From the NCBI GenBank assembly GCA_029268385.1, contig JAQWPG010000004.1, positions 1 to 59,962 of the forward strand: DNA of 59,962 bases, in the 5' to 3' direction. Numbering within the stretch: the stretch's first letter is position 1; each line of letters starts with the position of its first letter. The translations under genes were made by a program, and so were the position numbers. Origin of the DNA: Gammaproteobacteria bacterium (GTDB lineage: Bacteria; Pseudomonadota; Gammaproteobacteria; Poriferisulfidales; GCA-002705445). Under the pieces are notes generated by a model. It made no database searches and had not been told where the DNA came from. It saw only the letters and a program-made list of their open reading frames with translations. This document shows positions 44,997 through 55,890 of this stretch, piece by piece.

Positions 44997-46559
44997 ATGA
45001 AAAATATATATTTTTTTTTAAAATCAATCATTTTATTTTTTATTTTATATGGAAACGCATACTCTGATAATTTTTTCACATCAAAACAAACTTCTTTTTT
45101 AAAACTTGATGAAGCATTTATTTTATCAATAAAAGAAACATCTAATGAAAAAACATCGATTAACTTTGAAATAGCAAAAGGATATTATTTATACAAAGAT
45201 AAAATAAAAATTTTTAGAAATAATGAAGAACTTGTAAAAATTAATTTCCCTGATCCAGAAATAAAAGAAGACGAATTTTTTGGCAAAAGCGAAATATATG
45301 ATAAAACATTTACTTTGCAAATATCTTTAAAAGAAGATACTAATTTTTTAGAAATTCATTATCAGGGTTGTGCGGAGAAAGGTCTTTGTTACCCACCAAA
45401 TTCAAAAAAAATCAAGTTAAAGGGTTATGATGAACCTAATGATATTAAGACTACAAAAGTCTCTAAAAGCGAAATTATTTACGATCAGCTATCCTCAAAC
45501 AGTATTTTTATTAACATTTTTCTATTTATAGGTTTTGGTTTATTGCTTTCTTTTACACCCTGTGTGCTTCCTATGGTTCCAATACTCTCAAGTTTAATAC
45601 TAAAATCGAATAGCACAAATAATAATAAACCATATTTGCTATCACTTTATTATGTTTTAGGTATGTGCATCTTGTATACTCTTGTAGGTTTATTTGTAGG
45701 ATATTCTGCGAATATTTATAATATTCAAAGTGCATTTCAAGATCCACTTTACTTAATATTTTTTATTTTGATACTTGTAGCTTTATCATTTTCTATGTTT
45801 GGGCTATATGAAATAAAAATTGCAAATACATTTCAAAAATGGGTTATAGATTTAAGTAATAAAATTTATATTGGAGGATATGGAAGTGCATTAATAATGG
45901 GATTTTTGTCCGCATTAATTGTTGGGCCGTGTGTTGCCCCACCATTAGCAGGAATTTTTATTTATGTAACCTCTGAAAATCCAGGTTCTTTTGTTACAGG
46001 GCTACTATTTCTAAGTCTAGCAATTGGAATGAGTATTCCACTTCTAATATATGGAACATTTATGAATAAATTTATTCCAAAAACGGGAAAGTGGATGAAA
46101 TACATCAATTATTTAATAGGAATTTTATTATTAATAGTTGCAGTAACATTTATTGATAGACTAATTCCAGTTCTAACAATAAATAATCAAGAATCAAATT
46201 TAGTTTTTAAAAAAGCTAACAATATTAGCGAACTTAATGAGCTTTTAAATACAGAAAGTGATAATATAATTTTTTTAGATGTATATGCCGATTGGTGCAT
46301 TGAATGTAAATTGATGGAAAGAAAAACTTTTAAAGATAAGACTGTTGAAAAACATTTAAAAGAATTTAGTCTTGTTAAAATTGATGTTACTGATAATACA
46401 AAACAAGACATAGAAATGCTAAAGTATTTAAATATTGTTGGGCCTCCAGCTTATAAATTTTTTACAAGCAACGGGATAGAGATTAAGGGTTTTGGGATTC
46501 AAGGCTATATGAATGCAAAAGATTTCAAAAAACATATCGAAGAAATTAAAAAACATTGA
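44997..46559 (+). CDS. dsbD: Thiol:disulfide interchange protein DsbD
   Basis: Transfers electrons from cytoplasmic thioredoxin to the periplasm. Three domains are visible in 520 residues: a periplasmic alpha domain with a GCAEKGLCYPP Cys pair, a membrane domain with FTPCVLPMVP and GPCVAPPLAG as its redox cysteines, and a C-terminal thioredoxin-fold with YADWCIECKLMERKTF. Slightly shorter than E. coli DsbD (565). Next to aroQ-accBC, as in Pseudomonas. Confidence 0.95.
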   Translation: MKNIYFFLKSIILFFILYGNAYSDNFFTSKQTSFLKLDEAFILSIKETSNEKTSINFEIAKGYYLYKDKIKIFRNNEELVKINFPDPEIKEDEFFGKSEIYDKTFTLQISLKEDTNFLEIHYQGCAEKGLCYPPNSKKIKLKGYDEPNDIKTTKVSKSEIIYDQLSSNSIFINIFLFIGFGLLLSFTPCVLPMVPILSSLILKSNSTNNNKPYLLSLYYVLGMCILYTLVGLFVGYSANIYNIQSAFQDPLYLIFFILILVALSFSMFGLYEIKIANTFQKWVIDLSNKIYIGGYGSALIMGFLSALIVGPCVAPPLAGIFIYVTSENPGSFVTGLLFLSLAIGMSIPLLIYGTFMNKFIPKTGKWMKYINYLIGILLLIVAVTFIDRLIPVLTINNQESNLVFKKANNISELNELLNTESDNIIFLDVYADWCIECKLMERKTFKDKTVEKHLKEFSLVKIDVTDNTKQDIEMLKYLNIVGPPAYKFFTSNGIEIKGFGIQGYMNAKDFKKHIEEIKKH

Positions 46560-46623
46560 TTTAAATCATTTTTAGTGTTATTTTACAGAAAATAAGCGAA
46601 TTTAGAAGAATTTAAAAGAATTT

Positions 46624-47070
46624 ATGAGTAAAATACTTATCCTAAATGGCCCAAATCTTAATCTTTTAGGCGAAAGAGAACCGGAGATATACGGATACGA
46701 ATCTTTAGATGATATTTCTGCTGGGTTAAATGAAGTTGCAAAAGAAATATCAGTTGATCTTAATCATCAGCAGTTCAACTCAGAAGCTGAGTTAATTGAA
46801 GAAATACATACAGCTAAAAAAGATAAAGTGGATTTTATAATCTTTAATCCAGGGGCATTTACACATACAAGTATAGCTTTAAGAGATGCTTTACTAGGAG
46901 TTTCTGTGCCATTTATTGAAATTCATATCTCAAACGTTTTTGCCAGAGAAGATTTTAGAAAGAAATCGTATCTTTCAGATATTGCAGTCGGAGTGATTTC
47001 GGGACACGGAATATTTGGATATGAATTAGCATTAATGTCAGCATATAATATTATTAATAAAGGAAAATAG
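46624..47070 (+). CDS. aroQ: Type II 3-dehydroquinate dehydratase
   Basis: Third step of the shikimate pathway. The 148-residue dodecameric enzyme has [19 protein letters not shown] with the catalytic loop, [17 protein letters not shown], and [15 protein letters not shown] and [11 protein letters not shown]. Start ATG 46624. accB begins 1 bp after its stop. Confidence 0.96.
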   Translation: MSKILILNGPNLNLLGEREPEIYGYESLDDISAGLNEVAKEISVDLNHQQFNSEAELIEEIHTAKKDKVDFIIFNPGAFTHTSIALRDALLGVSVPFIEIHISNVFAREDFRKKSYLSDIAVGVISGHGIFGYELALMSAYNIINKGK

Positions 47071-47071
47071 C

Positions 47072-47533
47072 GTGGATATAAGAAAAGTTAAAAAATTGAT
47101 GGAGATGCTAGAAGAATCTACTCTAAGCGAAATGGAAATTATTGAAGGTGAAGAATCAATTAGATTAAGTAAGTCTTCTAATGTTGCGGCACAAGATACT
47201 GTGACTCTCCCAACAAATATAAGTGCTCCAATAATAAATGAAAATACTTCTTTAGAAAAAATAAATAATACTCCGCAGGAAACTAATCACAATATATCTG
47301 GGCATGAAATCAAATCACCAATGGTAGGAACATTTTATGAAGCTCCGTCTCCAGGATCCAAACCATTTGTTAGTGTTGGTGATGTTGTTAAAGCTGGTGA
47401 TACTTTATGTATTATTGAAGCAATGAAAATGCTTAATCAGATTGAGTCAGATAAATCTGGAGTAATTAAAGCCATAGTTGCTGAGAATGCTCAACCAGTT
47501 GAGTTTAATCAAGTTTTATTCATAGTAGAGTAG
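47072..47533 (+). CDS. accB: Biotin carboxyl carrier protein of acetyl-CoA carboxylase
   Basis: Biotin-bearing subunit for the first step of fatty acid synthesis, 153 residues. The N-terminal part ([22 protein letters not shown]) is the BCCP oligomerisation segment, then a flexible linker and the biotinyl domain with EAMKML, Lys119 carrying biotin. GTG start 47072 preceded by AGGAAA. Four bp before accC. Confidence 0.97.
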   Translation: MDIRKVKKLMEMLEESTLSEMEIIEGEESIRLSKSSNVAAQDTVTLPTNISAPIINENTSLEKINNTPQETNHNISGHEIKSPMVGTFYEAPSPGSKPFVSVGDVVKAGDTLCIIEAMKMLNQIESDKSGVIKAIVAENAQPVEFNQVLFIVE

Positions 47534-47536
47534 AAA

Positions 47537-48892
47537 ATGATTAAAAAGTTATTGATAGCAAATAGAGGTGAGATTGCATTACGTATCTTGAGAGCATGTA
47601 AAGATCTTGGTATTAAAACAGTCGCTGTTCATTCGGAAGTTGATAGAGATCTCATGCACGTTAGATTGGCAGATGAATCAGTATGTATTGGGCCAGCAGA
47701 CTCAAGAGAAAGCTACCTTCTTCCATCTTCTATAATTAGTGCTGCTGAAATTACTAATGCTGATGCAATTCATCCTGGATTTGGATTTCTATCTGAAAAT
47801 GCTGATTTTGCAGAACAAGTAACCCAGTCAGATTTTATATTTGTAGGTCCAAAATCTGAGACTATAAAACTAATGGGAGATAAGATACTTGCTAAAAAAG
47901 CAATGAATGAAGTTGGTATTACTGGTATTCCAGGATCAAAAGGTGAGGTTTCTAAAGATATCTCTGAAAATAAAAGAATAGCAAAAGAAGTTGGCTATCC
48001 AGTCTTAGTCAAAGCCGCTCATGGTGGGGGCGGAAGAGGAATGAGAACCGTTGACAAAGAAGAAGACCTTGAAGAAGCAATTAAGTTAACAAAAAATGAA
48101 GCGAAACTGGCATTTGGCAACGATACAGTTTTTATAGAAAAATTTTTACAGAGACCAAGGCATATAGAGTTCCAAGTTCTTTGTGATAATTTTGGACATG
48201 CGATATGTCTTGGTGAAAGAGATTGTTCTATGCAGAGAAAACATCAAAAAGTAATAGAAGAAGCTCCTGCTCCAGAAATCAATCAAGAAACTAGAGAGAG
48301 AATGAGTAAGTTAGTAACTGATGCTTGTAAAAAAATAAATTATATAGGGGCAGGGACTTTTGAGTTTCTTTATCAAGACGGAGAATTTTATTTCATAGAG
48401 ATGAATACAAGGATACAGGTTGAGCACCCAGTTACAGAAATGATCACAGGAATTGATATTGTAAGACAACAATTATTAATTGCTTCTGGCGAAAAGGTAG
48501 GCTACTCACAAGAACAAATAGAAATAAGAGGTCATGCAATAGAATGCAGAATAAATGCTGAAAACTCAGAAACATTTATTCCTTGCCCAGGCACTATAGA
48601 TCAATTTCACGCCCCGGGTGGACCAGGAGTGAGAATGGACACACATATATATAATGGATACAAAGTACCGCCAAATTATGACTCTATGATAGGAAAGCTA
48701 ATATCATATGGAAATAATAGGGATGCAGCAATAAGAAGAATGAGTAATGCTTTAAACGAAATTGTAATTGATGGAATTGAAACTAATATAAACTTACAAA
48801 AAAAATTAATACTTGATGATGTATTTCAAAAAGGTGGGTTCAGTATTAATTATCTGGAAAATAAATTTAAAAAAGATAATGGATCAAAATAA
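47537..48892 (+). CDS. accC: Biotin carboxylase
   Basis: ATP-dependent carboxylation of biotin on AccB. The 451-residue ATP-grasp enzyme has [35 protein letters not shown], the glycine loop [14 protein letters not shown] and the catalytic [14 protein letters not shown] with VRQQL. Length is normal. The last 14 bp are shared with the fis start. Confidence 0.98.
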   Translation: MIKKLLIANRGEIALRILRACKDLGIKTVAVHSEVDRDLMHVRLADESVCIGPADSRESYLLPSSIISAAEITNADAIHPGFGFLSENADFAEQVTQSDFIFVGPKSETIKLMGDKILAKKAMNEVGITGIPGSKGEVSKDISENKRIAKEVGYPVLVKAAHGGGGRGMRTVDKEEDLEEAIKLTKNEAKLAFGNDTVFIEKFLQRPRHIEFQVLCDNFGHAICLGERDCSMQRKHQKVIEEAPAPEINQETRERMSKLVTDACKKINYIGAGTFEFLYQDGEFYFIEMNTRIQVEHPVTEMITGIDIVRQQLLIASGEKVGYSQEQIEIRGHAIECRINAENSETFIPCPGTIDQFHAPGGPGVRMDTHIYNGYKVPPNYDSMIGKLISYGNNRDAAIRRMSNALNEIVIDGIETNINLQKKLILDDVFQKGGFSINYLENKFKKDNGSK

Positions 48893-49124
48893 ATCAACTA
48901 GGTTACTCAGAGAATTTGTTAGCCAAGCAATGAGAGAGTATTTTGAGAAAATTGATGGTTATCCTATAGATAAAGTTTATAATTTAGTTATTGGTGAGGT
49001 TGAAAAACCTTTAATCGAAGAAACAATAAAATATTGCAAAGGAAATCAGTCAAAAGCTTCAGATTTATTAGGTTTAAGTAGAGGAACCTTGAGAAAAAAA
49101 ATGAAGCAATATAAAATTTCATAA
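48879..49124 (+). CDS. fis: DNA-binding protein Fis
   Basis: Nucleoid protein, 81 residues. The C-terminal helix-turn-helix is clear ([30 protein letters not shown]), and the N-terminal part is short. ATG 48879 overlaps the accC end by 14 bp; a longer frame from 48813 would lie inside accC and lacks a family match. In Pseudomonas prmA and dusB lie between accC and fis, and neither is present here. Confidence 0.94.
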   Translation: MDQNKSTRLLREFVSQAMREYFEKIDGYPIDKVYNLVIGEVEKPLIEETIKYCKGNQSKASDLLGLSRGTLRKKMKQYKIS

Positions 49125-49139
49125 ATAAGGTATTAAATT

Positions 49140-50693
49140 TTGAGTAAAAATAGAAAATTTGCATTAATAAGCGTTTCAAATAAAACTAATATAAAATGCA
49201 TAGCAAATTATTTAATAGAAAATAACTTTGAGATCATTTCAACAGGCGGAACATACAAAAAACTTAAAGAAGAAGGTATTCCAGTAATATCAATATCAGA
49301 TATTACAAATTTTCCTGAGATTATGAACGGTAGAGTAAAGACTTTACATCCAAATGTGCATGCTGGCCTCCTGGCAAGAAAAACCGATGAAGAAATATTG
49401 AATAAATTAAATATTCAAAGAATAAATATTTTAATAGTAAACTTTTATCCATTCGAAAAAACAGTTGAAAATGAAAATGTATCTTTCGACGAAGCAATAG
49501 AAAATATTGATATTGGTGGCCCAGCAATGGTTAGGGCTGCAGCAAAAAACTTTGAAAATTGTTCTGTTCTAACTGATCCAAATGATTATGAGAATTTTAT
49601 TAAAAAGTTTGATCCAGATTTATCAAAAAACAAAGAATTAAATAAAAAGATGTCCTTAAAAGCTTTTGAATTAGTAGCACATTACGATATATGTATAGCA
49701 AATTATCTAGGCAGAGAAATAGGCGAAGAAAAATTTCCAAAATATTATTCATTAGAAAAAATAAACGATCTGAGATATGGCGAAAATCCACATCAAGACG
49801 CAACATTGTATAGAAGTTCGTCTGAAAAAAGGATTAGCATAGTAAATTCTTTACAACATCAAGGAAAAGAATTGTCTTATAATAATATCGTGGATGGTGA
49901 TACAGCCTTGTCATGTGTAATTAGTTTTAAAGAACCATCATGTGTCATTGTTAAGCATGCTAATCCATGTGGCGTTTCAAGTAATCAAGATCTTCAAATC
50001 GCCTACAAAAATTCATATTCTACAGATCCTGTGTCTGCGTTTGGCGGCGTGATTGCCTTTAATAGAGTAGTTGAAGAAGACCTTCTCAAAGATATATTAG
50101 GTAACCAATTTGTTGAATTGATAATAGCCCCAAAGTTTACAGAACAATCTATTGAGTACGCAAAATCAAAAAAAAATATTAGAATTATAGAATATTCAGA
50201 TAATTATAGTTCGGAAAATAAAAACTTCAATCAGCTGAAAACAATTAGCGATGGTTTTTTGATCCAACAGGAAGATTATTCAAAAGATGATTTTATTAAA
50301 AATTATCAAGTTGTATCAGATAAAGTTCCAACAGATAAGCAATTTGATGATTTGTACTTTGCCTGGATAGTTGCAAAATTCGTTAAGTCAAATGCAATAG
50401 TTTTTGTGAAAGATAGAAAAACTCTAGGAATTGGTGCTGGTCAAATGAGCAGAATAGACTCAACGTTTATCGCTTCCACGAAAGCTATAAATCAAAAAAT
50501 AGTCTTAAAAGATGCGGTTATGGCGTCTGATGCATTCTTCCCTTTTTTTGATAATGTAGAAAAAGCAGCAGAATTGGGAATCTCTTCAATTATTCAACCA
50601 GGTGGTTCACAGAATGATATCCAGGTAATAAAAAAGGCAAATGAGTTAGATATTAGTTTAGTTTTTACAGGGATAAGACACTTTAGGCACTAA
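49140..50693 (+). CDS. purH: Bifunctional PurH (AICAR transformylase / IMP cyclohydrolase)
   Basis: Last two steps of IMP synthesis. The 517-residue enzyme has an MGS-like N-terminal domain (ALISVSNKTNI, ISTGGTYKKL, MNGRVKTLHPNVHAGLLAR) and the AICAR transformylase part with DLRYGENPHQ, KHANPCGVSS, STDPVSAFGGVIAFN and ending TGIRHFRH. Start is TTG 49140, AAGG upstream. purD follows 2 bp later. Confidence 0.97.
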   Translation: MSKNRKFALISVSNKTNIKCIANYLIENNFEIISTGGTYKKLKEEGIPVISISDITNFPEIMNGRVKTLHPNVHAGLLARKTDEEILNKLNIQRINILIVNFYPFEKTVENENVSFDEAIENIDIGGPAMVRAAAKNFENCSVLTDPNDYENFIKKFDPDLSKNKELNKKMSLKAFELVAHYDICIANYLGREIGEEKFPKYYSLEKINDLRYGENPHQDATLYRSSSEKRISIVNSLQHQGKELSYNNIVDGDTALSCVISFKEPSCVIVKHANPCGVSSNQDLQIAYKNSYSTDPVSAFGGVIAFNRVVEEDLLKDILGNQFVELIIAPKFTEQSIEYAKSKKNIRIIEYSDNYSSENKNFNQLKTISDGFLIQQEDYSKDDFIKNYQVVSDKVPTDKQFDDLYFAWIVAKFVKSNAIVFVKDRKTLGIGAGQMSRIDSTFIASTKAINQKIVLKDAVMASDAFFPFFDNVEKAAELGISSIIQPGGSQNDIQVIKKANELDISLVFTGIRHFRH

Positions 50694-50695
50694 TT

Positions 50696-51985
50696 ATGAA
50701 TGTACTAGTAATAGGTAGTGGTGGAAGAGAGCATGCAATAGTATGGAAAATTTCTCAATCTGATAGAGTCAAAAATATATTCGTTACTCCGGGAAATCCA
50801 GGAATTAGTAATGAAAAAAAAGTCCATATAGTAGATATACAATCCCCAACTATTAAAGATTATGTAAAATTAGCTAAAGAGAAGAATGTAGACCTTACTG
50901 TTGTTGGGCCAGAAACACCGCTTGTTGACGGTATAGTTGACATCTTTAATGAAAATAATTTAAACATTTTTGGGCCTAGTAAGAAAGCCGCACAACTAGA
51001 AGGATCAAAAAATTTTTGTAAAGAAATATTAAACTTAGGAAATATTCCTACAGCAAAACATATGTCTTTTTCAGATTCAATATCTGCAATAAATTATGTT
51101 AAGAGTAAAAAAATGCCGATAGTGGTAAAAGCAGATGGCTTAGCAGCTGGGAAAGGAGTTTTTATTCTTGAAAATAAAGAAGAAGCATACAAACTTATAA
51201 ATGATTTATTTACCGGAAAAATTGACGGAATAAAAACCTCATTAATTATCGTTGAAGATTTTTTAAAAGGCGAAGAAGCTAGTTTTATTTGTTTAGTTTC
51301 CGGCGATAGGATTATTCCATTAGCATCATCAAAAGATCATAAAAAACTTCTCAATGGTGATGGTGGGCCAAATACAGGCGGCATGGGAGCATATTCCCCA
51401 ACAAAATTGATAGATGATAAAATAACAGAAAAAGTAGTTAAGAAAATTATATTACCGACTTTAGAAGAATTAAAAAAAGTAGGTATAAAATATAAGGGAT
51501 TTCTATATGCGGGCTTAATGATTGATCATGATCAAAATCCATATGTTTTAGAATATAACTGTAGGTTAGGAGATCCTGAAGCTCAAGCAATACTGATGAG
51601 GTTAAAAAGCGACATTATTGATATATTTTTAGCTGTAACAGATGACAAATTAGATGAATTAAAAATTAAGTGGGAAGATCAAAGCGCTTGTACAATTGTT
51701 TTGGCTTCAGACGGATATCCGGGAAAATATAATAAAGAAAAAATAATTGAAGGTCTAGATCACGAAATTAGTGGAACAAAAATTTTTCATTCAGGAACAA
51801 AGATAGTTGATGGTTCTTATGTTACTTATGGCGGAAGAGTGTTATCAGTAACTTCACTTGGAGTTAATTTACAAGTTGCTCAAGCTAAAGCTTACGATAG
51901 ATGTAATCAAATATCTTGGGAAGGAAAAATTAAAAGACACGATATCGGCGAAAAAGAAATTAATAACAAATTTATCTTTTCATAG
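50696..51985 (+). CDS. purD: Phosphoribosylamine-glycine ligase PurD
   Basis: Second step of purine synthesis, an ATP-grasp ligase of 429 residues. [18 protein letters not shown], the [15 protein letters not shown] nucleotide loop, [25 protein letters not shown] and [17 protein letters not shown] are all family signatures. Its end overlaps the convergent rho gene by 14 bp. Confidence 0.97.
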   Translation: MNVLVIGSGGREHAIVWKISQSDRVKNIFVTPGNPGISNEKKVHIVDIQSPTIKDYVKLAKEKNVDLTVVGPETPLVDGIVDIFNENNLNIFGPSKKAAQLEGSKNFCKEILNLGNIPTAKHMSFSDSISAINYVKSKKMPIVVKADGLAAGKGVFILENKEEAYKLINDLFTGKIDGIKTSLIIVEDFLKGEEASFICLVSGDRIIPLASSKDHKKLLNGDGGPNTGGMGAYSPTKLIDDKITEKVVKKIILPTLEELKKVGIKYKGFLYAGLMIDHDQNPYVLEYNCRLGDPEAQAILMRLKSDIIDIFLAVTDDKLDELKIKWEDQSACTIVLASDGYPGKYNKEKIIEGLDHEISGTKIFHSGTKIVDGSYVTYGGRVLSVTSLGVNLQVAQAKAYDRCNQISWEGKIKRHDIGEKEINNKFIFS

Positions 51986-53228
51986 ATTCAAAGAATTCAT
52001 TATTCGTTTTTGTGGTCTTAAGTTTATCAAGTAAGAATTCAACAGCCTCTATCTCATCCATTGAATGCATAAATTTTCTTAATATCCACATTCTTTGAAG
52101 TTCTTCGGGCGAAGTTAATAATTCTTCTCGCCTTGTGCCGGACTTATTAATGCCAATAGCAGGGTAAACTCTTTTTTCTGCTATTCTTCGATCTAAATGA
52201 ATCTCACTATTACCTGTCCCTTTGAATTCTTCAAAAATTACTTCATCCATTTTTGAGCCTGTATCTACTAATGCTGTTGCCAATATAGTAAGTGATCCGC
52301 CTTCCTCAATATTTCTTGCGGCACCAAAAAATCTTTTTGGCCTATGTAGTGCATTTGCATCAACACCACCGGTTAAGACTTTACCTGAGGAGGGTGACAC
52401 AGTATTGTATGCTCTTGCTAATCTTGTAATGGAATCTAAAAGTATAACCACATCTTTTTTATGTTCAACTAGTCTTTTTGCTTTTTCGATTACCATTTCA
52501 GCTACTTGAACATGTCTTGTGGCTGGCTCGTCAAATGTACTAGAGACAACTTCACCATCAACCATGCGAGCCATTTCTGTAACTTCTTCAGGCCTTTCAT
52601 CTATCAAGAGAACAATTAAATGACATTCTGGGTTATTTGTAGTTATACTCTGAGCGATATTTTGAAGCATTATAGTCTTTCCTGCTTTAGGTGGAGAGAC
52701 AACAAGTCCCCTTTGACCTTTACCTATTGGTGAACATATATCAATTATTCTTGCAGTTATATCCTCACTACTACCATTGCCTCTTTCTAATTTAATTCTC
52801 TTTTCTGCATGAAGAGGAGTTAAATTTTCAAATAAGATCTTTCTTCTAGCGTTTTCAGGCGATTCATAATTAATTTGATCAACTTTTAGCATAGCAAAAT
52901 ATCTTTCAGTGTCTTTTGGCGGTCTTATCTTACCTGAAATTGTATCACCAGTTCTTAAGCCAAATTTTCTAATTTGACTTGGTGAAACGTATATATCATC
53001 TGGCCCTGCTAAATAAGAGCTGTTTGAAGAGCGTAAGAACCCAAAACCATCTTGGAGAATTTCCAGAACACCGTCACCAAAAATATCTTCACCATTTTTT
53101 GCATGTGATTTAAGAATAGAAAATATTACTTCCTGTTTCCTAGCTCTTGCAATATTTTCAATACCCATGTCTGAAGCCATGGTCATTAAGTCTGACGGAC
53201 TCTTCTTTTTTAACTCTGTTAAGTTCAT
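51972..53228 (-). CDS. rho: Transcription termination factor Rho
   Basis: Hexameric RNA helicase, 418 residues. The N-terminal [14 protein letters not shown] domain and cold-shock-like RNA-binding region ([17 protein letters not shown]), then the ATPase core with Walker [30 protein letters not shown] and the Q-loop region TGGVDANAL. Highly canonical. The 157-bp region before it separates rho from trxA, which lies upstream in its own orientation. Confidence 0.99.
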   Translation of the reverse strand: MNLTELKKKSPSDLMTMASDMGIENIARARKQEVIFSILKSHAKNGEDIFGDGVLEILQDGFGFLRSSNSSYLAGPDDIYVSPSQIRKFGLRTGDTISGKIRPPKDTERYFAMLKVDQINYESPENARRKILFENLTPLHAEKRIKLERGNGSSEDITARIIDICSPIGKGQRGLVVSPPKAGKTIMLQNIAQSITTNNPECHLIVLLIDERPEEVTEMARMVDGEVVSSTFDEPATRHVQVAEMVIEKAKRLVEHKKDVVILLDSITRLARAYNTVSPSSGKVLTGGVDANALHRPKRFFGAARNIEEGGSLTILATALVDTGSKMDEVIFEEFKGTGNSEIHLDRRIAEKRVYPAIGINKSGTRREELLTSPEELQRMWILRKFMHSMDEIEAVEFLLDKLKTTKTNNEFFESMKR

Positions 53229-53344
53229 AATAATTTTACCTTGGATTTTTTTTGCAGACTAAATATAAATGCTTATTTGCGTTATCTAAATTTTAATTAC
53301 GCGTGAATTTATTTCTTTGAAGTGCTAAATCTGCAATTGAAATT

Positions 53345-53370
53345 GAAAGTTAACATTAAAATTAACTTTC
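53345..53370. terminator. Perfect 9-bp hairpin between trxA and rho
   Basis: GAAAGTTAA at 53345-53353 and TTAACTTTC at 53362-53370 pair fully over an 8-nt loop. Read on the minus strand it lies just after the trxA stop but is not followed by a clear T-run; on the plus strand a T-run follows after 8 bp. It may end trxA transcripts or act in the rho leader. In an AT-rich region, terminator use is uncertain. Confidence 0.4.
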
Positions 53371-53385
53371 GTCTAGCATTTTTTT

Positions 53386-53712
53386 TTAAATATTTTCCTC
53401 GATAAATTTGATTAAATCGCTTTTACTTACTGCTCCGACCTGAGTCCCAACAGCTTCTCCGTTCTTAAATAACATGAGTGTTGGTATGCCTCTGATTCCG
53501 TATTTTGGGGGGGTCTGTGAATTTTCATCAACATTTAATTTGCCTATTAGCACTTTATCAGATAACTCTTCAGCAACTTCTTCCAGCACTGGGGCTATCA
53601 TTTTACATGGACCACACCACTCCGCCCAATAATCTACTAAAATAGGTTTATCAGATTTAATTACTTGATTTTCAAATTCAGCATCTGTTAGCTTTAATAT
53701 TGTGTCTGACAT
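53386..53712 (-). CDS. trxA: Thioredoxin 1
   Basis: General protein disulfide reductase, 108 residues. [10 protein letters not shown] carries the active Cys33 and Cys36; the cis-proline loop [10 protein letters not shown] is present. trxA-rho order is conserved in gammaproteobacteria. TTTCCTT-type complement gives an AAGGAAA ribosome-binding site. Confidence 0.98.
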   Translation of the reverse strand: MSDTILKLTDAEFENQVIKSDKPILVDYWAEWCGPCKMIAPVLEEVAEELSDKVLIGKLNVDENSQTPPKYGIRGIPTLMLFKNGEAVGTQVGAVSKSDLIKFIEENI

Positions 53713-53787
53713 AAATTTTCCTTTAATATAATTATACTAGTGTTTTTATTATACATATTATTTAATTAAATCAAGATATTTCTTAAG

Positions 53788-54966
53788 CTAAACACCTTCG
53801 TGTAATATTCTCCATTTACCATCCTTTTCTTTTTTCCAAAATAATTTTTTATTCGAAGATGTTTTATAATTATTGCTTTCATAATGTTGTCTAAAGTCTG
53901 AGAATATCAAATTTTTATTTTGGGGGTAGTAAAACAAGTTTAAATTTTCAATTTTCACTTTAATATAGGTTTTATTTTTAATAATTCGAAGTATATGTGT
54001 AACTCTTTCTTCAAAATCATGTTTTTTGCTTCTAAAATTGATTGAGTGTTGGGAAATAAAATCATGAGGATCTAGGCTTTCCCATGTTTCTTCCCAATCT
54101 TCAAGTATTTTATTTGCAGAATTTTTATTTTGATGCCATGTATTTCTTTTTATCCATTTTATATTTTCAACTAAAACTACAGGAGTTTTTCCAATAACTG
54201 TATATGGTTTAAGTTTTCTCAGGGTATGGTTACTTGTTACAATGCAGCCTTCACTAGTTAGCGGCGGCCTGCTATAAACATCTCTTGGTACCCCATGAAT
54301 CCAGATTCCATAACCAGTTTTTTTACTCCTCTTGTCCCAAATATTTGGGTAGTTTATTGGGTATGCGCCATCTCCATAAAGCTCCGGCAAATCTTCGTCT
54401 ATTAAGTGTGATGTAATCTTATATACTCCAACAGGAGTTTTATTATCGCCAGATGCTTTTTTATTAAAGCCAGCTTTGCCTATAGATACATAAAAATCAG
54501 CAATTATTTCCGGCACACTATTGTTATTTTTTACTAAATACAACCTTGATTTTGATAATTCTATTAAGAATGCATATGGAACATTATCGGCTAGCTGGAT
54601 AATCGATTCCGGAAGAAGGTCTTTATTTTTATATACAGAATTAAAATTTATTCTAGCTTTTGCTTCGTTTTTTAAATCATTTAATTCTTTGTCTATAGAT
54701 TTAGAACCAAGTTTAGGTTTTTTTTGAAGATATGAAGATAAAAGATCCGCATATATAATCTTGCCAAGTTTAAAGTTTGGATAATTTTTACTTAACTTTT
54801 CAGCAATCGCTAATGCCTCTTCATTTTTGCCGTTTCTCATAAAGTCAATAACTTGAAGAAGCTCAGTCTCAGCTTTTTCACTTTGATCAACATTATCTTC
54901 TGAATATGAAAAACTACTAGCCAATAATAATATTATTATTGATATGAAATTAAATATAAATTGCAT
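53788..54966 (-). CDS. L,D-transpeptidase (YkuD) with Cds6-like C-terminal domain
   Basis: A 392-residue periplasmic protein. A signal peptide ends near residue 21 (LLASSFSYS), then a helical region with one TPR-like unit, the YkuD domain at about residues 130-260 with His224 in IWIHGVPRD and Cys241 in TSEGCIV, and a C-terminal NTF2-like domain (LEDWEETWESLDPHDFIS to the end). It should crosslink peptidoglycan or attach lipoproteins to it. The preceding gene carries a similar C-terminal domain and overlaps it by 1 bp. Confidence 0.9.
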   Translation of the reverse strand: MQFIFNFISIIILLLASSFSYSEDNVDQSEKAETELLQVIDFMRNGKNEEALAIAEKLSKNYPNFKLGKIIYADLLSSYLQKKPKLGSKSIDKELNDLKNEAKARINFNSVYKNKDLLPESIIQLADNVPYAFLIELSKSRLYLVKNNNSVPEIIADFYVSIGKAGFNKKASGDNKTPVGVYKITSHLIDEDLPELYGDGAYPINYPNIWDKRSKKTGYGIWIHGVPRDVYSRPPLTSEGCIVTSNHTLRKLKPYTVIGKTPVVLVENIKWIKRNTWHQNKNSANKILEDWEETWESLDPHDFISQHSINFRSKKHDFEERVTHILRIIKNKTYIKVKIENLNLFYYPQNKNLIFSDFRQHYESNNYKTSSNKKLFWKKEKDGKWRILHEGV

Positions 54967-55790
54967 TATTTAAGTATATATTCCCCTGTAATCTTTATAT
55001 CTCCATTAACTATAGTTGCAGTTGTATGTTTTTTTACAACATCAGAAAATGAATCTGAATTATAAGCTTGAGTAAATTGTATTAAAATATTTTTTGTATC
55101 GTAATTGATTAAATTTATATCGGATATCTTAATTTTTATATTATTTTTATTCTGAATTTTTTCTTTTCTATCAGATTTCCATGCTGATTTAGATTTAAAA
55201 TTATTAGGAAAATAATTTTCTTCATAGCAATTAAAGTACTCATCATATTTTTTATTCTGCCAATAATTTGCCCAGTTTACTATAAATGATTCTATGTTCT
55301 CCGGTTTTATATTTTCTTGCGCAATATTTTTTAAGACCGTCACTTCTTTTTTTTCTGGGGATATTTTTTTATTAGCAATATTATTATCTGCTGTCTTTAA
55401 TTTTTTTATTAAAGATAATTCAATTTCATTTTCACTTTCTTTAATTGACAATGTTTCTTCGTATAAAAGATTTGCTTGGAATGCATATAAGTTGGTTAAA
55501 TTTTTATATATGGTTTCTATATTTTCATTTTCACTAATTTGCCCCCTAAGAATTTTTATTGCCTTATCAATATTTCCTGATTTTGCTTCTATAAAGGCAA
55601 TATTATTCATAATTTGGGAATTTTTTGGATTTTTTTTAAGTATCTTTGAAAGTATGTCTTTTGCTTTATTAAGTTCGCCCATAAGTATTAAAGAATTTGC
55701 TTCATTAAAATCTTCTGTTATTTCTCCTGCGTTAGAGGGGTAAATATTTAGATTTAATATAAGAAAAAAAATTACTGTTTTTATGCGCAT
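54966..55790 (-). CDS. Secreted TPR protein with Cds6-like C-terminal domain
   Basis: A 274-residue secreted protein. After a signal peptide (ILNLNIYPSNAG) come two TPR units (ANSLILMGELNKAKDILSKILKKNPKNSQIMNNIAFIEAK region), a Lys-rich linker, and a C-terminal domain with VNWANYWQNKKYDEYFNCY and TIVNGDIKITGEYILK, the NTF2-like Cds6 pattern. It overlaps the L,D-transpeptidase gene by 1 bp, suggesting that it is its partner or regulator. Confidence 0.82.
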   Translation of the reverse strand: MRIKTVIFFLILNLNIYPSNAGEITEDFNEANSLILMGELNKAKDILSKILKKNPKNSQIMNNIAFIEAKSGNIDKAIKILRGQISENENIETIYKNLTNLYAFQANLLYEETLSIKESENEIELSLIKKLKTADNNIANKKISPEKKEVTVLKNIAQENIKPENIESFIVNWANYWQNKKYDEYFNCYEENYFPNNFKSKSAWKSDRKEKIQNKNNIKIKISDINLINYDTKNILIQFTQAYNSDSFSDVVKKHTTATIVNGDIKITGEYILK

Positions 55791-55890
55791 TTAAAATTAT
55801 GTTTAGTTGCTGTATTATAATAATTATATAACTTAACATTATATGTTAAAAAGTTGATAATACAATAAATCTTAAAATAGTGGACCAGTT

